From Anaerolineales bacterium (GTDB taxonomy: Bacteria; Chloroflexota; Anaerolineae; Anaerolineales; DRMV01), in the NCBI GenBank assembly GCA_027053355.1, contig JALUDX010000101.1:1-39395 (forward strand): DNA of 39,395 nucleotides. Direction: 5' to 3'. The position numbers were made by a program, and so were the translations under genes. Below, one piece after another: positions 7,154 to 15,108 of the stretch (within the stretch, counting starts at the first letter, position 1; each line of letters opens with the position of its first letter). The notes beneath the pieces were generated by a model that was not told the DNA's origin, did not search any database, and was given only the letters and a program-made list of their open reading frames with translations.

Positions 7154-9496
7154 TCACGACTGCGTTTTATCAGTCGGCAGTTCCGGCAGGCGGACACGGA
7201 ATAACGAACCTACGCCCATCAGGCTACGCACCACCTGAATGTCGCCGCCCATGGCTTCGACCAGTTGTTTGGCCATGAAAAGCCCTAGGCCCGAGCCGCC
7301 TGGGCGTTGGGAATAGCCAAATTCATAGATCTTGTTGGAGCGGATGAGCGCATAATGCACCCCGGGTCCTGAATCGGCCACGTAAATGCGCAAAGGCAGG
7401 TGTTTGGGCGGCACGTAGCGGGTAGAAATGGTCACCTGGCGCAACGGCTTTACGACGCCGGGGCAAAAGGGGTCCTCCCTCGACCATTGAATGGCGTTCA
7501 AAATGATGTTGTCCAGCACCTGGCGCAGCCAGGTGGGGCTGAAATGGCCGGCCGGCATGTTTTCGTCGAGGGACAATTTCAAATCAATACCCCGATTCTG
7601 CGCCAAAGGGCGAAAGCGGAGCACGCTCTGCCGAATCAGGGCATGGATGTCGGTGGCCCGGCTTTCGTGCTTGTCTTCCAAAGCACGGAACGTTTCCAAG
7701 GTGCTTTTCATCTGCCGCGCGCCGGCCAGGATGTCCCCCACCTTGGAGGCAATCTCACCCATGAAATCCTGCACCACCCGGGAGTCGGTCTGGGCCGTCA
7801 GCGCGGCCATTTGCTGGTCGAGGCTGACCAAAACGGAGTTCAAAGCATTCAACGTATTGCGCACATCGTGCAGCGCGCCGGCGCGCAAGCGGGCGTTGAG
7901 GATGTCGCTTTGCGCTTGCTCCAATACCTGGACGAGAAACGGCTGCTCTAACAACACCCCTAAAACATGGCGAGTGTATAGCCGAATGGCCGGCGACCTA
8001 TGACCCGGCCGACGGGCAAATACGAAAAAGGCCATGGGTTTCTTCGACAAAGGCGGGGTCACGCGCCAACCCCAGGCCGCTTGATAGCCCCCTTGCACGG
8101 CCTGACGGAGGTAGCGGTCATAGCGGCTGGGGCTGTCCGTAATCGCCACCATGTGCCGCTCTTCTTTCAAAATCTCCCCAACCGGACTGTACCAGAGCAG
8201 GTGCAGGCTTTCGTCATCCTGCGCGATGTCGATGCCCCATTGGGCAACCACCTCGATTTTGCCCGGCTGGTCGGGAGAGATGGCAAAGATGGCTGCGCCT
8301 TCCATGCCCACCTGCTGAGCCACGTCGGCGATGAAAGCGCGCAAATCCTGGTCGGTGTAGGCTGGCTTTTCTTTGGCCGCCACCGTGAGCGGCGCTACGG
8401 GCGCTTGCGGCGGCTTGGTTTTCCGCGGCTGCTCTGAGGACGCGCGTTCCCAGCGGCGCAAATAGTCGGCGACTTCTTCCGCAAAAAACGGTTTGTATTC
8501 CAGGGTCAGCCCTTTGGCGCGCAGCCGCGCCTCCAGGGCAGCATCGGTCTCCGCACCAGAAAGCAAAAGCACGTGGCAGTGGGGCGCAGTCCTGCAAATT
8601 TCTTCTGCCCAGGGTGTGGTGTCGCCATCCGCGCCCAAGGTCAGGTCAAGAAAAACGCCGTCGAATGCCCCTTGGCGGAATTTTCGCTTCCCTTCTTGAA
8701 GGTCTGCCGCCGTTTCCACCGCGTAGCCCCAGTCGCGCAGCAAAGCGGCCATGTGCTGGCGGAAGAGGTCGTGGTCGTCCACCACCAAAAGCCGCCGAAT
8801 GCGCTGGGGTTCGGGCGGCGTCATGGTTTCAGGGACGTCTTTCAGCAACCGCTGCAGTTTGAGCCGGTCGGCCGGTCGGAGGTGGTCTGCCAAGGGGGCT
8901 TCGCCTGCTTGCTTTGCCTTGGCTTCTTCCACAAATTCTCCCAAGCGCTCCAGATATCGCTTGATGCTTAACCGCAGCCGGTAGGCTTCAGGGTCAAATT
9001 CGGTAACCACCACCTGCACCATATCGCCCGGCCAAAGGACCTCTTGCGCTTTGACTCTGCACAGGCTGATTTCTTCTACAGGGAGAAAGCCTTCTATCCT
9101 GGGTACCACCTCCCCCGGTGCCACCTCCCCAGGTGCCACCTCCACAAAAGCGCCGAACTCTCGCACCCGTTTGACGATGCCTTCGGCCACGACGCCTTCG
9201 TGGTATTTGTCGCGGTGAATTTCCCAAGGGTTGTGGTCGACAAACCGATGGCTCAGTTCGATGGGCGCGGTTTCGTCGTCCTCCACAGAGGTGAAGCGGG
9301 GCAACACCACCGCCTCCAACTTTTGCCCCACCTGAAACTTTTGGTGCAGGTCAGGGCGCTTGTCGTCCCAACTGACCTCCCGGCGGCGGATGATCCCCCT
9401 TTCCCCATTGGGCAAGCGCACGAAAAGTTTGGAAGGGACGATTTTCTCGATGCTAACCGTGACCTTCTCCCCCGGACGATAGTTTTCTCTACTCAT
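7154..9496 (-). CDS. Histidine kinase with two N-terminal S1 RNA-binding domains, REC and GAF-like domains
   Basis: A soluble protein of 780 residues with an unusual order. Two S1-type OB-fold domains occupy about residues 5-90 and 95-190; the second has the typical GIVKRVREFGAFVEV and IEGFLPVEEIS pattern. A receiver follows (about 228-350; LVVDDHD, phospho-acceptor Asp in VFLDLTL, Lys in EYKPF). Then come a GAF-like region (about 380-520), a dimerisation helix with His in LHDVRNTLN, and an HATPase domain (N box DNIILNA, DSGPGV, GGSGLGL). The ORF track starts at a GTG at 9505, but the ATG at 9496 sits behind GGAGGTG and is preferred. It overlaps the polA stop by 8 bp. S1 domains bind RNA in ribosomal protein S1 and RNases, so RNA or ribosome sensing is inferred. 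Confidence 0.9.
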   Translation of the reverse strand: MSRENYRPGEKVTVSIEKIVPSKLFVRLPNGERGIIRRREVSWDDKRPDLHQKFQVGQKLEAVVLPRFTSVEDDETAPIELSHRFVDHNPWEIHRDKYHEGVVAEGIVKRVREFGAFVEVAPGEVAPGEVVPRIEGFLPVEEISLCRVKAQEVLWPGDMVQVVVTEFDPEAYRLRLSIKRYLERLGEFVEEAKAKQAGEAPLADHLRPADRLKLQRLLKDVPETMTPPEPQRIRRLLVVDDHDLFRQHMAALLRDWGYAVETAADLQEGKRKFRQGAFDGVFLDLTLGADGDTTPWAEEICRTAPHCHVLLLSGAETDAALEARLRAKGLTLEYKPFFAEEVADYLRRWERASSEQPRKTKPPQAPVAPLTVAAKEKPAYTDQDLRAFIADVAQQVGMEGAAIFAISPDQPGKIEVVAQWGIDIAQDDESLHLLWYSPVGEILKEERHMVAITDSPSRYDRYLRQAVQGGYQAAWGWRVTPPLSKKPMAFFVFARRPGHRSPAIRLYTRHVLGVLLEQPFLVQVLEQAQSDILNARLRAGALHDVRNTLNALNSVLVSLDQQMAALTAQTDSRVVQDFMGEIASKVGDILAGARQMKSTLETFRALEDKHESRATDIHALIRQSVLRFRPLAQNRGIDLKLSLDENMPAGHFSPTWLRQVLDNIILNAIQWSREDPFCPGVVKPLRQVTISTRYVPPKHLPLRIYVADSGPGVHYALIRSNKIYEFGYSQRPGGSGLGLFMAKQLVEAMGGDIQVVRSLMGVGSLFRVRLPELPTDKTQS
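9101..9142. repeat. 15-bp coding minisatellite inside the second S1 domain
   Basis: About three units related to CCAGGTGCCACCTCC lie in tandem inside the S1-kinase gene. On the coding strand they give EVAPGEVAPGEV, lengthening a surface loop between FGAFVEV and the IEGFLPVEEIS strand. The period is a multiple of three, so copy changes keep the frame. Boundaries are approximate. Confidence 0.75.
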
Positions 9497-12329
9497 CGTC
9501 TGCACCTCCGCGCAGTTCCCGGCTTTCCGTCCAAGGCGTCATCTCATCCCAATTCTTCCCCACCTTGGCGTCGGTGACCAGCGGCACGGCAAGGCGGTAG
9601 GCGTTTTCCATTTCGCTTTGCACCGCGCGGGCGACGTCGCTCAGCGCGTCTTCCGGCACTTCCAGCATCAGTTCGTCGTGCACCTGCAGCAGCATTTTGG
9701 CCGGCAGGCGGTCGGCTGCCAGGCGCTCAGCCACCCGCAGCATGGCCAGTTTCATGATGTCCGCCGCGGTGCCTTGAATAGGCGCGTTGATGGCTTCCCG
9801 CTCGGCGCGCAGGCGGGCGTTGCGGTTGGCGGGCTTCTGCAGTTCGGGGAAGTAGCGCCGCCGCCCCAGCAGGGTTTCCACATAGCCCTGCGCCGCGGCT
9901 TTGCGGCGGGTTGCCTCGATGTAGCGCTTCACGCCGGGGAAGCGCTTGAAGTAGGCTTCCACGAAGTTTTCGGCTTCGGCCAAAGTCAGGTCGGTGGTGC
10001 GGGTGAGGCCGAAGGGGCTCATGCCGTAAATCAGGCCGAAGTTGATGGCCTTGGCATGGCGGCGCATCTGCGGGGTGACTTCTTCCAGCGGCACGCCGTA
10101 AATGGCCGCTGCGGTCGCGGCGTGGATGTCTTGCCCGGCCCGGAAGGCGGCAATCATGGCCTCGTCGCCGGAAACATGCGCCACGATGCGCAGTTCCACC
10201 TGGGAATAGTCCACCGAGAGCAGCAGGTGGCCTTCGGGCGCGACGAAAGCCCGCCGCACCCGCCGCCCCACCGGCGTGCGCACAGGGATGTTCTGCAGGT
10301 TCGGGTCCGAAGACGCAATCCGCCCGGTGACCGTGCCGGTCTGGTTGTAGGAAGTGTGCACCCGCCCGGTTGCGGGGTTCACCTGCTGGGGCAGGGCGTC
10401 CACGTAGGTGGATTTGAGTTTCGCCAGTTCGCGGTGCTCTAACACCCAATCCACCACCTCGTGCTGGCCGCGCAGGGCTTCCAGCACGCTGGCTGAGGTG
10501 GAATAGTGCCCACTCTTGGTCTTGCGGGTGCGGTCGGGCGGCTGCAGCCCCAAAGTCTCGAACAAAATTTTGGAAAGTTGCCGGGTGGAGTTGATGTTGA
10601 AACGCTGCCCCACCGCGGCGTAAATTTGCTCTTCCAAGGCGCGCAACTGAGCGGCCAGTTCCTGCGACATGCGGGCGAGGAAGTCGGTGTCCACCAGGAT
10701 GCCGTTCATTTCCATGCGCGCCAGCACGGGCACCAAGGGCATTTCGATTTCCCGGAACAGCCGCCAGCCGTTGCGCTCGCGCACGTCGGCTTCCAGCAGA
10801 GGCATCAGGCGCAGGGTCATCACCGCATCGGCCGCGGCGTAGGGCGCGGCCTTGGCCACCGGCACCTCGGCCATGCTGATTTGCTTCTTGCCTTTGCCGA
10901 TGAGGGCGGTAATGTCGGTCATTTCCACGCCGAGGCGCGTCCAGGCTAAGTTCTTCAGCCCCAAATTGTGGGAAGCCGGGTCACGCACCCACTCGGCAAT
11001 CATGGTATCGAAGGCGGGCGTGCTCATGGGCAGGCCGTGGCGGGCCAGCACCACCAGGTCGTATTTGATGTTGTGCCCCACCTTGGCCACCTGCGGGTCG
11101 GCTAAGAAGGGCGCGAGCGCGGCGCGGACGTGTTCCCACGGCAGTTGCGCCTCGCCGGTGCGGTGCCCCACGGGGATGTAAAAGCCCTCGCCCTCGTCCA
11201 CCGCGAGGGAAACGCCCACCAGGTCGGCGCGCATTTTGTCGGTGGCGGTGGTTTCGGTGTCGATGGCTACGGTGCGGGCGACCTTCAGGCGGCGGGTAAG
11301 GGCCTGCAATGCTTCCGGGGAATCCACCACGGTGGTGCGGAAGCCTAAATCGGGCGGGGGGGAAGCCGCGCCTGCCGTGCCCGCGGCGGCCTGCCCGCCG
11401 AACAGGGCAAGTTGCTGGGGTTCGTCCCCTTCCCCGCCCGCGGCCTGCTGCCATGCCCGCAGGCGCTTGAGCAGGGAGCGGAACTCCAGTTCCCGGAACA
11501 GGGCTTCCACCGCACCCACGGCGTCGGGGCGGGGCACGGCCTGGGCAAGGTCCACGGCCACCTCCAGGTCGGTGCGGATGCGGGCCAGGTCCCGGCTCAG
11601 GTAGGCGTTGTGGCGGTCGGCTTCCAGTTTGCGGCGGATGCCGGGGGCGAGTTCGTCCAAATGGGCGTAAATGCCGTCCAAAGTGTCGTATTTTTGCAGC
11701 AGTTTGGCCGCGGTTTTCTCGCCAATGCCCCGCACGCCAGGGATGTTGTCGGATTTGTCGCCCACCAGCGCCTTGAAATCCACAATCTGGTCGGGCCGCA
11801 CGCCGTATTTGGCTTTCACCTTTTCGGGGGTGTAGTCGGTGGTATCCGAAAGTTGCCGCCCGGGCAGGGAAACGATGATCCGCTCGTCCACCAGTTGCAG
11901 CAGGTCCCGGTCGCCGGTGACGATTTTCACCCCCATGCCCTCACTTTGAGCCAGGCGTTTGGCCGCGCTGCCCAGCACGTCGTCGGCTTCGTAGCCCTCC
12001 CTTTCCAGCCGCGGGAAGCCGAACGCGTCCACCAGTTGGCGGATGCGCGCCATCTGGGGCACCAAATCCTCGGGCATTTTGGCGCGGGTAGCCTTGTATT
12101 CGGGGTAGATCTCGTCGCGGAAGGTGCGCCCGACGTCGAAAGCCACGGCCAGGTAATCGGGGTGCTCCTGTTCCAAAAGCCGTAGCAAAATGCTGGCAAA
12201 GCCATAAGCGGCCGCGGTAGGCTCCCCCTGGCTGTTGCGCCAGCGGTCGCCGCCGGTGCCCGCGGTGAGGGCAAAATAGGCGCGGTAGGCCAACGCGTGG
12301 CCGTCGAGCAAGTAGATGGTGGGGGGCAT
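9489..12329 (-). CDS. polA: DNA polymerase I with active-looking 5'-3' and 3'-5' exonuclease domains
   Basis: A 946-residue family A DNA polymerase for repair and Okazaki fragment processing. The 5'-3' exonuclease/flap domain covers about 1-290. The 3'-5' exonuclease domain (about 330-510) keeps its acidic residues: DTETT, the Asp in HNIKYD and the YAAAD motif, so proofreading looks intact, unlike Taq-type enzymes. The polymerase domain shows motif A (DYSQVELRI), the finger motif (RHAKAINFGLIYG) and motif C (QVHDEL). Length is usual. The ATG has GAGGAA upstream. It follows the Roadblock/transposase-like gene by 24 bp, a spacer carrying one copy of the GGCTGAACnGTTACC repeat, and overlaps the S1-kinase gene by 8 bp, so it sits mid-operon. 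Confidence 0.98.
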   Translation of the reverse strand: MPPTIYLLDGHALAYRAYFALTAGTGGDRWRNSQGEPTAAAYGFASILLRLLEQEHPDYLAVAFDVGRTFRDEIYPEYKATRAKMPEDLVPQMARIRQLVDAFGFPRLEREGYEADDVLGSAAKRLAQSEGMGVKIVTGDRDLLQLVDERIIVSLPGRQLSDTTDYTPEKVKAKYGVRPDQIVDFKALVGDKSDNIPGVRGIGEKTAAKLLQKYDTLDGIYAHLDELAPGIRRKLEADRHNAYLSRDLARIRTDLEVAVDLAQAVPRPDAVGAVEALFRELEFRSLLKRLRAWQQAAGGEGDEPQQLALFGGQAAAGTAGAASPPPDLGFRTTVVDSPEALQALTRRLKVARTVAIDTETTATDKMRADLVGVSLAVDEGEGFYIPVGHRTGEAQLPWEHVRAALAPFLADPQVAKVGHNIKYDLVVLARHGLPMSTPAFDTMIAEWVRDPASHNLGLKNLAWTRLGVEMTDITALIGKGKKQISMAEVPVAKAAPYAAADAVMTLRLMPLLEADVRERNGWRLFREIEMPLVPVLARMEMNGILVDTDFLARMSQELAAQLRALEEQIYAAVGQRFNINSTRQLSKILFETLGLQPPDRTRKTKSGHYSTSASVLEALRGQHEVVDWVLEHRELAKLKSTYVDALPQQVNPATGRVHTSYNQTGTVTGRIASSDPNLQNIPVRTPVGRRVRRAFVAPEGHLLLSVDYSQVELRIVAHVSGDEAMIAAFRAGQDIHAATAAAIYGVPLEEVTPQMRRHAKAINFGLIYGMSPFGLTRTTDLTLAEAENFVEAYFKRFPGVKRYIEATRRKAAAQGYVETLLGRRRYFPELQKPANRNARLRAEREAINAPIQGTAADIMKLAMLRVAERLAADRLPAKMLLQVHDELMLEVPEDALSDVARAVQSEMENAYRLAVPLVTDAKVGKNWDEMTPWTESRELRGGADDE

Positions 12330-12353
12330 GGCACGTTCCTCGCTGGTAACCGT

Positions 12354-13286
12354 TCAGCCTTGGGAAAATCGGCCGCGAAGGTGCTTCTGCAGAAAAGCGG
12401 CAATGGCACGGGAAGAAATGGGCACCTGCCGCGGCTGCAGCAAGTAAAACGGGGCCCAAAAATCATCGGCCGGGTGAGCAAAAGGCAGTTCGGGGTGGGC
12501 CTGATAGAGCAAACGGGAAGTATGCCAGCGCACCGCGCGCACCACCGCGGTGGGCGGGGTGTTGGGCGGCACCTCCACCACCCACTGCAGATAGTGAGGC
12601 TGCACGCTGAAATGAAGCAGCCGCCAGCCAAAGCCGTGGATCAGCCGGGGCAACCAGCGGCTGAGGTCGCGCGCCAGATCGCCCACCAAAAACTGATTGG
12701 GGTGCTTGGGCACCAGCACGCCCGCGTAGGCCTGCGTCTGGGGCGAAGGCGGCATAGCCTCTGCCGGCGCGGGGGCCTGCTGAGGCCGCACCACCGCGGC
12801 CTGCGCCTCAGCAGGGGGCGGCGGGGCCGGCCGAGGCGGCGCCGCGGGCACAGTGGGGTTGGGGTCGGGGATGTCGTCGAACAGCGGTTGAAAGGCCTCA
12901 GGCGGCAGGTCGTCGTCTTCCTCTGCTGCGGCGTCGGTGGGGGTGGTCAGCGCAGCAGCCAAATTGTGCAGCAATCGGCGCGCCTGGCTCAGCGGGTGGG
13001 ACGCGTCGAACACGGCCACTAACCACTTCTCGCCCTCCAGCCGCGTCGCCAAAAGCATCAGCGGCGCTTTGGCCAACGGCGAGCGCACATAACGCAGGAT
13101 GTCGCTTTCCCCCTGCAGGGGCACCTCGGGCAACAGCGCGGCCAACGCCTCTTCAGACCACACGCCGTGGTAGGCCGAAAGCTGCCCCGCAGCGGCCACC
13201 ATCACGGCGCGCGCGCCTTCCACCGGCCCCAGGCGCGCCAATGCCTGGGCCAGGGAAGGAAACGACGCCCCCGAAGCCTCTTTCAT
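12354..13286 (-). CDS. Roadblock-like domain fused to an inactivated IS200-type (HUH/Y1) transposase domain
   Basis: The ORF track starts at 13406, but the ATG at 13286 overlaps the stop of the 60-residue gene (ATGA) and gives a 310-residue protein; I prefer it. Residues 1-115 resemble a Roadblock/LC7 fold. A Pro/Ala-rich linker follows (about 130-185). The C-terminal third reads like an IS200 TnpA domain: VLVPKHPNQFLVGDLAR, GWRLLHFSVQPHYLQWVVEVPP, then DFWAPFYLLQP. The HUH metal motif (normally HVH) is HYL here and the catalytic Tyr helix carries Phe (AFLQKHL), so nicking activity should be lost. The domain seems domesticated for another use, perhaps DNA or RNA hairpin binding. The Roadblock call is weaker than the transposase call. 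The stop codon lies in a dispersed repeat. Confidence 0.75.
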   Translation of the reverse strand: MKEASGASFPSLAQALARLGPVEGARAVMVAAAGQLSAYHGVWSEEALAALLPEVPLQGESDILRYVRSPLAKAPLMLLATRLEGEKWLVAVFDASHPLSQARRLLHNLAAALTTPTDAAAEEDDDLPPEAFQPLFDDIPDPNPTVPAAPPRPAPPPPAEAQAAVVRPQQAPAPAEAMPPSPQTQAYAGVLVPKHPNQFLVGDLARDLSRWLPRLIHGFGWRLLHFSVQPHYLQWVVEVPPNTPPTAVVRAVRWHTSRLLYQAHPELPFAHPADDFWAPFYLLQPRQVPISSRAIAAFLQKHLRGRFSQG

Positions 13287-13465
13287 TGCTGCAGCGCGCG
13301 CATCAGTTCTTGAAACTCTTTCCATTCCTCGGCAAAAAAGTGCACGGTCAGAGCGCCCAATTCCAGATGGTAGGTAATTTCGCCATCGGGCTCTTCGGCC
13401 TGCCACACCAGGTAGTTGCGGGTCTCGGCCAAAATTTCGGTTTTGGGTTCTGCAAAGTCGCTCAT
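13283..13465 (-). CDS. Small conserved-looking protein of 60 residues
   Basis: An acidic soluble protein (MSDFAEPKTEILAETRNYLV...) with predicted strands and a C-terminal helix rich in Glu and aromatic residues. I do not recognise a family. The ATG is preceded by TTGAGGAG, a good ribosome site. Its stop overlaps the start of the Roadblock/transposase-like gene, so the two are probably co-translated and may interact. It lies 24 bp after the AI-2E family gene. Confidence 0.7.
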   Translation of the reverse strand: MSDFAEPKTEILAETRNYLVWQAEEPDGEITYHLELGALTVHFFAEEWKEFQELMRALQQ

Positions 13466-13489
13466 GGTTGACTCCTCAAGAAAAAAGGG

Positions 13490-14725
13490 TTACCGGTCGT
13501 GGCCCCGGGGCGGCGGGGTGGGGTCGGTTTTGCGGCGGAGGCGCCGGTAAGCGCGCACCAACCAGCGGCTCACGCTAAAAGCAGGCGCTTCGGGCGGGTG
13601 CCAGTCTTCCCACGGGTTTTGGTCGAACATTTTGCGCATCACATAGTGCCCAAACAGGCGCAAAGAAGCCAGGGAGGGGGCGGCAAAAAGCAAGCCCAAC
13701 ACGCCAAAGAGTTTTGCCCCAATCAACGCGGTCAGCAACACTGCCGCGGGGTGCACGCCCAACGCGTTGCCCAACACGCGGGGGGTGATGAAATTGTCCA
13801 AAATGTTGTCGCCGATGAACATGCCGCCTACCGCGAGCGCGGCCAGTTCCAACGGCGTCAGCCCCCACGCACCCGCGGGCTGAAAGACCACCACCAGCGC
13901 GGTGATGGTGTACAGCACGGCAGGGCCCACGTAGGGCACAAACCGAGCCACCGCGGCCAGCAGCGCCAACACCAAAGCCATGCGCACGCCCAGGACGGTC
14001 AGCCAGACCCACACCCACAGCGCGGCGATGGCCGCCACGGTGAGTTGCCCCCGCAAAAACGCCCGCCAGATACGCCCCAGTTCTTGCCCCATCCGCTGCA
14101 GGTCGTCCTGGTAACGGGGAATTTCTATGGAAATGACGTCTGCCGAGACCGTGCCCGACTCGGCCAGCAAAAAGTACGAGGTCAACCAGATGAAGGCCAT
14201 CCAGCCGATGACCTGCAAGGTACTGGCCGCCAACGCGCTGACCAGCGCGCCCACTTCGCCCAACAGGGGCTGCAACGAAGCCAAAAGTTGCTGGCTGAGC
14301 GCGTTCCAATCATATTGGCGGAAGTCGAGTTTCCAGGGGCCCAAAAGGTAAGTCTGGGTAGAAAGGCGCTCGAACCAACCGGGCAGGTCGTTGAGCAAAA
14401 AGTCTTGCACCACGCCATACAGGCTTTGCGCCTGTTGGACGAGGGCCAACCCGCCGGCGATGAACGCGGTCACGATGGCCGCGGCCAAGAGCAGGTAAAC
14501 TAGGGTAACCGCCATCCGCCACGAAAGGGGGGTGTAATGCTCCAATGCCCGCGCCAGCGGGTGCATCAGATAAGCCAGAATGAGCGCCAGCACCAAGGGG
14601 CCGATGAAATCACGAAAGGCGACCACCAAGGCGGCCAACGAAGCCACCACGGTGATCCCAACCACGATTTTCGTGGCCGGGCTCCAGGGCGGCGAAGAGG
14701 GCGGGGCGGGGGAAGAAGAGGTCAT
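13490..14725 (-). CDS. AI-2E family transporter (PerM/TqsA-like membrane protein)
   Basis: A 411-residue inner-membrane protein with the layout of the AI-2E transporter family: an N-terminal group of hydrophobic segments, a soluble middle region (about 95-210) and a C-terminal group. The family-like motif PYVGPAVLYTITALVVVF and the GDNILDNFITPRVLGNALGVHP segment are strong support. Family members export AI-2 or act as Na+/H+ antiporters; which applies here cannot be told. It is the first gene of the long minus-strand run. Its upstream region is the repeat element at 14750-15108, where I see no convincing promoter. Confidence 0.92.
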   Translation of the reverse strand: MTSSSPAPPSSPPWSPATKIVVGITVVASLAALVVAFRDFIGPLVLALILAYLMHPLARALEHYTPLSWRMAVTLVYLLLAAAIVTAFIAGGLALVQQAQSLYGVVQDFLLNDLPGWFERLSTQTYLLGPWKLDFRQYDWNALSQQLLASLQPLLGEVGALVSALAASTLQVIGWMAFIWLTSYFLLAESGTVSADVISIEIPRYQDDLQRMGQELGRIWRAFLRGQLTVAAIAALWVWVWLTVLGVRMALVLALLAAVARFVPYVGPAVLYTITALVVVFQPAGAWGLTPLELAALAVGGMFIGDNILDNFITPRVLGNALGVHPAAVLLTALIGAKLFGVLGLLFAAPSLASLRLFGHYVMRKMFDQNPWEDWHPPEAPAFSVSRWLVRAYRRLRRKTDPTPPPRGHDR

Positions 14726-14749
14726 GATCTGCGGAACCTGCGGTTTTTC

Positions 14750-15108
14750 GTAACGATTCAGTCACAAGGGAATAGACCACGGAGGGCACGGATAGTCACA
14801 GAGACGCACGGATTTTCAGGTCGCCAAGGATGAACGCAAAGGCGCAGAGGAAGCAGAGGCGCAGAGAGCGCAAAGAAAAAATTTCTGTGTCTTCTGTGTT
14901 TTTCACCCAATCGGTGTAAATCTGTGTCAATCGGTGGATGGTAACGCCAATCATACCAGAGCGCCAAGGTCGCCAAGAAAGGCAATGCCACCCCAATCCC
15001 TCAGTGCTCCAACCCTACCGCCTTCTGTGTTCTCGGTGCCTTCTCTGTGTCTTCTGTGGTTTTCTGCCTGCGTCATCCGTAGCGTCTCTTTGAGGCTGAA
15101 CAGTTACC
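14750..15108. repeat. Dispersed intergenic element A with inverted ends
   Basis: This gap of about 380 bp between two minus-strand genes has no credible gene. It begins GTAACGATTCAGTC and ends GGCTGAACAGTTACC, which are imperfect inverted ends. The interior is purine-biased repeats such as CCACAGAAGACACAGAGAA and GGTCGCCAAGG. Bases 14998-15107, reverse-complemented, match 17726-17835 with 6 mismatches in 110 by my hand alignment. The right end overlaps the last codons of the kinase gene and supplies its TAA stop. Confidence 0.85.

Noticed and set aside
12354-13286. Active insertion sequence
   Set aside because: Catalytic His and Tyr are missing, no subterminal hairpin ends are obvious, and the gene is embedded in an operon with overlapping start and stop.
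13287-13406. Upstream start of the Roadblock/transposase-like ORF
   Set aside because: The extra 40 residues overlap the 60-residue gene in another frame; the ATGA junction at 13286 is a better start.
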